Shown here piece after piece: positions 58,276-64,000 of a DNA stretch of 64,000 nt. The notes beneath the pieces are model-generated. The model did not search any database and was not told the DNA's origin. It saw nothing but the letters and a program-made list of their open reading frames with translations. Position 1 is the first letter of the stretch; every line of letters begins with the position of its first letter. Source of the DNA: Herpetosiphon giganteus (lineage in GTDB: Bacteria; Chloroflexota; Chloroflexia; Chloroflexales; Herpetosiphonaceae); the NCBI RefSeq assembly GCF_016907925.1, contig NZ_JAFBCZ010000003.1, positions 1 through 64,000 on the forward strand, read 5' to 3'. Position numbers and translations under genes: made by a program.

Positions 58276-61200
58276 ATGTTAATTTCTTCACGCCTTAAGC
58301 GTGCTGTTAATGCTGTCTTATTAACAGCATTAACTACTTCTTTGCTTCCTAGCCAAGCAATCAATGCCCAAGAAAACGTTCGCACACCAGATCAAGCATT
58401 ACCTAATCAACAACCAATTTTGGTTAATCAAGCTGCGCGCTATGCTAGCGTTGCAATTAATCTACGTTCCGAAAAATCTTTCGTCAAAGTAGGTAGTACT
58501 ACAACATTTAAAGTAGATATTCGTAATGTTGGAGCGCTTGTTGCATCGAATATCATTGTTTCATTGCCTGTTCCTAAAGGTGTAACCCCAATTTCAAAAG
58601 ATGGACTTAACGCTGATGGTAGTGAATGGATCTGGCAAATGAGTACGTTAGAGCCAGGAAAATCACATTATTTTGAAGTAAGCGTTCAAGCTAATGAAAA
58701 TATTTCCGCAGGCGCAATTATTGCAACTGCTACAGTCAACAGTCCCCAGATGGCCCAGCCAATCGCTAGCAATAGTGGATTTGTACTCATTCCTAACATA
58801 GCCGAGCGCAATCCCAACCCAACAACCTCTGCTGATGGGCGGGTGGTACTCGCTGAAAGCAAAGCAGTTAATCCTACGTGGACGATGACAACTGATGTAT
58901 CAACTGTGCATCCAACCCAACGTGGGCTTGCACCAGTTGTTGTTTCAAGCTCATTGCAAAGCCGAGGAGCAGTTAAAATCCCAACAACACTGGTATGGAA
59001 TTACACTGATGCTCAATTAACTGCCTTAGGGATTGATGCAGCCGATTTAACGCTCTATCATTATGTTGCCGAGCAAAATCGCTGGGAAGTGGTAGCTAGC
59101 GATTTAGATTTGGTTAAGCGCCAAGTAACAGCCCGAATTGCAGCCCAAGGGCCGTATCAGCTTGGTGATGGTTCAACCCCTGCGGAAGCCTTTTTGCCAA
59201 GTTTGCAAGCTTGGCAAACGAGCCTTTTTACTGGGGCAGCAACCAGCTCGTATCCAATTGATGTTCCTGCAGGCCCAGCTGGAATCAAGCCAAATATCGC
59301 GCTTTCCTACAATAGCACCAGCAGCGATGGGCGCAGCGGAATGCGAGCCAAACAACAAGCTGGTTGGGTTGGGCGTGATTGGAGCCTTGATAGCGGTTCA
59401 ATTAGCGCCAATGTGATTAGCGTAAACCCTGCAACCGCTAATATCATTAACTATTACTCATTAAGTGTCAATGGCATCGCATCCGATCTCATGCGTGGTG
59501 ATGCGCTGATTGCAAACCCACAAATGAGCAACCCAACCCATTGGGCATGGCGCATGACCGATGAATCGTTTGCGAAAGTTCAAGTTGCGGCAAATGGGGT
59601 TTCAACCAGCAGCCGTGGTGGGTTTGTTAATGGACAAGCGCAAGCCCGTTATACCTGGACAATTTGGAGCAAAGATGGCACGCGCTATGAGTTCCAAGAT
59701 GATCTTTGGTGGGGCTGGAATGATTGTAGTATTTCGAATAAATTACGCCTCGAAACCTACAAATGGATGCTCACGCGGACGGTTGATCCCCATGGCAACA
59801 GCATTAATTACAGCTATGGCCGCGATACATTTGCTGGCGCTTTGCGCTCGTGCGACCCATATAACAATGCACAGGCAAAGGTTGATCGAGAAGTTTGGCC
59901 AACCGAAATTACATGGGGCGGCAATATCAACACTGGGGCGATTGATCGCTATCGGGTTGTTTTTGATGTCGAAGCTCGAACCAATGACTTAACTTTTGAT
60001 GATGCGCCAAATCAATATGAAGGCACGAATGGCGCAGTTCGTCAAACCAAGTTGCTTGATCAAATTTTAGTCTATAGTAAACAAGCAACCACATGGGAGC
60101 TTGTGCGCGGCTATGATTTAAATTACGATTATAGTACAAGTGCGAATATTTCAATTCAAAATGGCTCGAACTATACCAGCGACACAAGTACGAGTAAATT
60201 GACCCTTACCAGTATTCAACGCCTTGGCAATACAGGCACAACAGGCTTACCATTAACAACATTTACCTATGGTGCGCGGGTTAACGCCCCAACGCCAAAT
60301 GCTAGTTGGAATCGTTTGACCCAAGTTAATAATGGCCAAGGTGGAACGATCAATTTTGCCTATGAAACCATTGGCTTGCTCAACGGTAACAATAAATTTA
60401 TCAATAATCATCGGGTTACCAGCAAAACACTCAATGATGGACGAGGCAATAGCTATACAACCAACTATAGCTATAGCAATGCCGCCTACAATTCAATTGG
60501 GACGCTCCTCGATACAACCCAATCGTCAGTCCAGCAGTATGCAAACTCAGCGGTGCTGTATTACAATCTCAAATTTGATCAATCGCATGATAATAGTGCA
60601 TGGCTGCAACACCAAGCTAACACTGAGTTTCGTGGTCACTCAAAAGTGGTTGAACGCGACTCAAATGGCAACGAAACCGATCACTATTTCTATCAAGGCG
60701 ATGCTGGCTGTAATCCTACCGCCACAGGCACTGGCTCACAGATTTTCAATGATCTGTGCTTCCAACAAATTCGCGATCGTGAAATTCTTAAAGGCAAAGA
60801 ATATCGCACGGTGCAACGCCAAGGCGTAAGTAGCACAATGCTCTGGGAGGCCCTCAATACCTATACGGTTGAAATGTATAGTTATGGTGCAACACCGCTT
60901 TCAGGTCTTTGGTCGTCATTCAACTACACCAACGAAGTCGCCAATATCAATCGTGATGCTGCGCCTTCTGGTGGGCCAACCGAAACTGTCAATCGCACCA
61001 AGTATTACTACGAGCCAATCAATCAAGGTGGCGCGCAATACGGCAATGTCACCAAAGTTGAGGAATTGGATGTAACTGGTGCAGTCTATCGTTCAACCAT
61101 CAATACCTACAGCCCCAACACCAGTAGCGCCTATATCGTCGATCGCTTGGTCACCCAAGTGATTCGTGACGGCCAAAACCGCGTCTTGGCCTTAACCGAA

Positions 61201-64000
61201 AATCGCTACGACAATGCGGTAACAACCCAAGCTGTGGGTACACGCGGCTTGCCGACCTTGGTGCGCAAATATACCAATGTGCCGCTTGCAGCTAGCACAA
61301 CCGGCGTAACCCTCACCAGCAGGGATACTAGCTTTGGCTATGATACCTATGGCAATCAAACAACGGTGACAACCTATGCCCAAGCAGGCACACGCTTGTT
61401 CAATGGCTCAACCACCACGTTTAGCGCACCAGGCAATGGCTCAACCAGTAGCACCGTTACCACAACCTACGATGCCACCTTCCATGCCTTCTCTACCAGC
61501 ATCAGCCAACCAACGGGCAATACCAATAGCCCAACGCTGAATGAAAGTGCTGGTTACAACTATCGTATGGGTACCTTGACCAGCGTGACTGATGCAAATG
61601 GCATTATAACCAACGCTGAATATGATGCCTTTGGCCGTATGGTGGCATTAATCAAGCCAGGTGATAGCAGCACATTGCCAACGGTCAAGGCTCATTATGA
61701 GGATGCGAAAATCCCCTTCCACTATTGGACTGAAACTCGTGAGCATAGTGGCTTAAGTGGCGTGCGCATCGATAGCCAATTCTATGACGGCATAGGCCGC
61801 AAAATTCAAACCAAACAAGAAAGTGTCAATGCTAGCCAAACTATCGTAATTGATGCCAAATACGATGGGATGGGCCAAGTTACTCATCAATCCCAACCTC
61901 GCTATGTTGCGGAAACCAGCACATCGTTCTGGGAATATACCGCGATTCCAGGCACTGGGGTCAATTGGGCAACCACGACCTACGATAGCCTTGGGCGCGT
62001 ATTAACTCTAACCACGCCCGATGGAGCCAAAACCAACAATCGCTATTGGCAATACAACAACATGAGTGTGATCGATACGATCGATCCCAATCGCTCTCGG
62101 ACTCAACAACGCTTTGATCAATTTGGCCGTTTGGTCCAAGTGCAAGAATTAAGCGGTAATTGTACAACCTGGGCCTTCTTCAGCGACTTCAGCTGTACTG
62201 GCAACTACACCACCACGTGGGCCAGCTATGGCATGACAACCTATGCCTATAGCCCACTTGATTTGTTGACCACCAGCACCGATGCTAATAACAATGTCAC
62301 CAGCATGACCTACGACTCTGCTGGTCGCAAATTGACCATGAATGACCCCGACATGGGCGCATGGAGCTATAGCTACGATGTTGATGGCAACCTCGTGAGC
62401 CAAACCGATGCCAATAACCAAACGCTGAGCTTCGATTATGACACCCTCAATCGCTTGACAGCTAAAAAGCAAGGTTCAACCACCCTTGCGAGCTACAGTT
62501 ACGACCAGTTTGGCAACGGGTATCCGTATGGCAAAGGTCAGTTGACGACGATGACCAATGCCAGTGGCAGCACAACCTATGGTTACACTCCTCGTGGCGA
62601 GATTCAATATCGCTCAACAACGATAGATGGAACACTCTATTCAATCATGAATACCTATCGATCCGATGGGAATATCAATAGTGAAATCTATCCAACTGGT
62701 GAAATCATCAGCTATAGCTATGATGATGCGGGTCGCCAAAATGGCGTTACATCAAGCCTTGGGGAAATGTTCCAAACCAATGTCACCTATGATGCCCTTG
62801 GCCAAAAAACCAACGAATTCTTGGGGAATGGGCAACAATCGAACTATAGCTATGATTCGCTGTCGCAACGCTTGACCAGCATGCAGACCTATGACGTTGC
62901 ACTCCTGCAAGAGCGCTTCAGTCGCGCCTTTACCTATGATCTGGCAGGCAATGTCCAAACGATCACATCGCGCGATGCCTTGAACCCGAATGAAATCATG
63001 CGCTACAGCTATGATCACCGTGATCGGGTAACCAATGCCTGTGCCGTCAGCAGCGCTAGCAGCAGCATCTGTATTGGGGGCGCAACCTTCAATCAAAGCT
63101 ATGGCTACGATGTGATTGGTAATATCACCACCAAAGCTGGGGTCAATTACAGCTATACCAATGGCAAGCCCCACGCGGTTTCGAGCGTTGGCGGTCAAAA
63201 CTATTTGTACTATAGCAATGGCAATATGTTCAGTGGTGGCGGGCGCAGCTACACCTGGAACATCGAAAACCAACCAACTCAAATTAGCACCAGCACGGTC
63301 ACCGAAACCTACAAATACGATGGCAACAATGCCCGCGTCAAAAAAACGACAACCACCGGCAGCACGGTCAAGAGCGTTGTCTATATTGGAGCTGTTGAGT
63401 ATTGGAGCGATGGTAAGGTTGTTTCGAATTATGCAGGTATTGCTTCGCGAACAACTACTGGCAATCCAAGCACCACCAATCGGGGCAGCGTGATCTACTT
63501 CCACACCGATCACCTTGGCTCAATCGGCGCAGTTACCAATAGTAGTGGTACGGTTATCGAAGCTGAACGCTATGACCCCTGGGGTGCAACCCGCAGTGGC
63601 AACCTCAGCAGCACCGAGTTTGGCTACACAGGCCAACGTAAAGATGATGGTACGGGCTTGCTATTCTACAACGCCCGTTACTATGATCCAGCAATTGCCC
63701 GCTTCACCAGTGCTGATAGTATTGTGCCAAATGCATCTCATCGTTCTCTAACTATTGATTTCCATGAGGTTGCATTCTTAGCGAAATTGGCCCAAGAAAA
63801 TAGACAAAAATTCTGGTTTCAGATGGATGCACGCAATATGCAATCATCGATGCCATCATGGGGAACCGAAAATCCCCAAGCGCTAAATCGGTATAGTTAT
63901 GTAGCCAACAACCCACTAAATTATGCCGATCCTAGTGGCCATGAATGGAAAACTTATTGGGAGGGCGAACTTGAAATTTGGGAAGCCCAAATGGTTGGTG
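58276..64000 (+). CDS. RHS/YD-repeat secreted protein, 3' end outside the window
   Basis: The frame stays open from ATG 58276 to the end of the window (1,908 codons). A signal peptide ends at about residue 32 (SQAINAQ). Residues about 60-170 form a DUF11-like domain. The motif YPIDVPAGPAGIKPNIALSY near residue 325 matches the SpvB/TcaC-type N-terminal part. YD repeats (YDxxGxxxxxTD..., e.g. NLVSQTDANNQTLSFDYDTL) run from about residue 680 to 1730. The RHS core end YFHTDHLGSIGAVTNSSGTV and ERYDPWG lies at 1737-1771, followed by NARYYDPAIARFTSAD and NRYSYVANNPLNYADPSG near 1890. A variable toxin or processing domain is expected just beyond 64000. The protein is probably exported and may act in contact-dependent competition or in cell-surface structure. 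Confidence 0.88.
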   Translation, partial: MLISSRLKRAVNAVLLTALTTSLLPSQAINAQENVRTPDQALPNQQPILVNQAARYASVAINLRSEKSFVKVGSTTTFKVDIRNVGALVASNIIVSLPVPKGVTPISKDGLNADGSEWIWQMSTLEPGKSHYFEVSVQANENISAGAIIATATVNSPQMAQPIASNSGFVLIPNIAERNPNPTTSADGRVVLAESKAVNPTWTMTTDVSTVHPTQRGLAPVVVSSSLQSRGAVKIPTTLVWNYTDAQLTALGIDAADLTLYHYVAEQNRWEVVASDLDLVKRQVTARIAAQGPYQLGDGSTPAEAFLPSLQAWQTSLFTGAATSSYPIDVPAGPAGIKPNIALSYNSTSSDGRSGMRAKQQAGWVGRDWSLDSGSISANVISVNPATANIINYYSLSVNGIASDLMRGDALIANPQMSNPTHWAWRMTDESFAKVQVAANGVSTSSRGGFVNGQAQARYTWTIWSKDGTRYEFQDDLWWGWNDCSISNKLRLETYKWMLTRTVDPHGNSINYSYGRDTFAGALRSCDPYNNAQAKVDREVWPTEITWGGNINTGAIDRYRVVFDVEARTNDLTFDDAPNQYEGTNGAVRQTKLLDQILVYSKQATTWELVRGYDLNYDYSTSANISIQNGSNYTSDTSTSKLTLTSIQRLGNTGTTGLPLTTFTYGARVNAPTPNASWNRLTQVNNGQGGTINFAYETIGLLNGNNKFINNHRVTSKTLNDGRGNSYTTNYSYSNAAYNSIGTLLDTTQSSVQQYANSAVLYYNLKFDQSHDNSAWLQHQANTEFRGHSKVVERDSNGNETDHYFYQGDAGCNPTATGTGSQIFNDLCFQQIRDREILKGKEYRTVQRQGVSSTMLWEALNTYTVEMYSYGATPLSGLWSSFNYTNEVANINRDAAPSGGPTETVNRTKYYYEPINQGGAQYGNVTKVEELDVTGAVYRSTINTYSPNTSSAYIVDRLVTQVIRDGQNRVLALTENRYDNAVTTQAVGTRGLPTLVRKYTNVPLAASTTGVTLTSRDTSFGYDTYGNQTTVTTYAQAGTRLFNGSTTTFSAPGNGSTSSTVTTTYDATFHAFSTSISQPTGNTNSPTLNESAGYNYRMGTLTSVTDANGIITNAEYDAFGRMVALIKPGDSSTLPTVKAHYEDAKIPFHYWTETREHSGLSGVRIDSQFYDGIGRKIQTKQESVNASQTIVIDAKYDGMGQVTHQSQPRYVAETSTSFWEYTAIPGTGVNWATTTYDSLGRVLTLTTPDGAKTNNRYWQYNNMSVIDTIDPNRSRTQQRFDQFGRLVQVQELSGNCTTWAFFSDFSCTGNYTTTWASYGMTTYAYSPLDLLTTSTDANNNVTSMTYDSAGRKLTMNDPDMGAWSYSYDVDGNLVSQTDANNQTLSFDYDTLNRLTAKKQGSTTLASYSYDQFGNGYPYGKGQLTTMTNASGSTTYGYTPRGEIQYRSTTIDGTLYSIMNTYRSDGNINSEIYPTGEIISYSYDDAGRQNGVTSSLGEMFQTNVTYDALGQKTNEFLGNGQQSNYSYDSLSQRLTSMQTYDVALLQERFSRAFTYDLAGNVQTITSRDALNPNEIMRYSYDHRDRVTNACAVSSASSSICIGGATFNQSYGYDVIGNITTKAGVNYSYTNGKPHAVSSVGGQNYLYYSNGNMFSGGGRSYTWNIENQPTQISTSTVTETYKYDGNNARVKKTTTTGSTVKSVVYIGAVEYWSDGKVVSNYAGIASRTTTGNPSTTNRGSVIYFHTDHLGSIGAVTNSSGTVIEAERYDPWGATRSGNLSSTEFGYTGQRKDDGTGLLFYNARYYDPAIARFTSADSIVPNASHRSLTIDFHEVAFLAKLAQENRQKFWFQMDARNMQSSMPSWGTENPQALNRYSYVANNPLNYADPSGHEWKTYWEGELEIWEAQMVG

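Noticed and set aside
62752-63513. 253-residue minus-strand frame within the RHS gene
   Set aside because: It is antisense to YD repeats, whose composition gives Ile/Ala/Val-rich frames on the other strand. The plus frame is open across the whole region.

Overview
The window looks like chromosomal DNA of a filamentous gliding Chloroflexota bacterium, most like Herpetosiphon. This rests on roughly 50% GC, many secreted proteins with Thr-Pro linkers, the W-x-x-N-G-G-L/F-G-Y-P-I-T type secreted protein, large RHS/YD-repeat and DUF11 proteins, a STAND-type HTH-ATPase-TPR regulator, and abundant intergenic low-complexity and GC-rich hairpin repeats. The taxon is inferred from recognised families, not from a search. 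I saw no rRNA, tRNA, CRISPR array, transposase or phage gene.

Layout. 0-6.5 kb, mostly minus strand: a GDP-6-deoxymannose reductase and ManA preceded by a secreted protein and a cyclic-nucleotide-binding protein, then an orphan ABC ATPase and a DUF11 surface protein. 7-13 kb, plus strand: a PurS-fused PurL and PurQ, separated by two unrelated genes. 13-19 kb, minus strand: a secreted terpenoid-cyclase-fold protein, thrC-lysC behind a leader hairpin, a DUF1294 protein and a repeat-rich secreted protein. 19.8-27 kb: a large membrane glycosyltransferase-like protein, a small GTPase, glgA and a STAND regulator. 27-32 kb: small and hypothetical proteins, a HEAT-like gene with a damaged 3' end, a methyltransferase, an MBL hydrolase and a pair of paralogous 58-residue membrane proteins. 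32-36 kb: GNAT-gdhA behind a promoter/terminator leader, then a macro-domain protein and an uncharacterised neighbour. 36-41 kb: lipoprotein, CPBP protease, Asp/Glu racemase, TPR protein, GlpC-like Fe-S protein. 41-46 kb: ROK regulator plus a three-gene sugar ABC importer without its ATPase. 46-50 kb: sucD, gmd, an XRE regulator and sucC, so the succinyl-CoA synthetase genes are split. 50-55 kb: LacI regulator, divergent PfkB kinase with two perfect operators, and a GH10-CBM2 xylanase. 55-64 kb: metallophosphoesterase, GT87-like membrane protein and the first 1,908 codons of an RHS protein running off the end.

Functionally the window mixes central metabolism (purines, threonine/lysine branch, glutamate dehydrogenase, TCA step, glycogen) with sugar import and polysaccharide degradation, GDP-deoxysugar synthesis, and a large set of exported proteins. 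No single new system is proven. The most original signals are the intergenic repeat families, the two candidate transcription-attenuation leaders (thrC and GNAT-gdhA), the duplicated 58-residue membrane proteins, the 36-bp duplication that shifts the frame of a HEAT-like gene, and a macro-domain gene beside a possible ADP-ribose-related gene.
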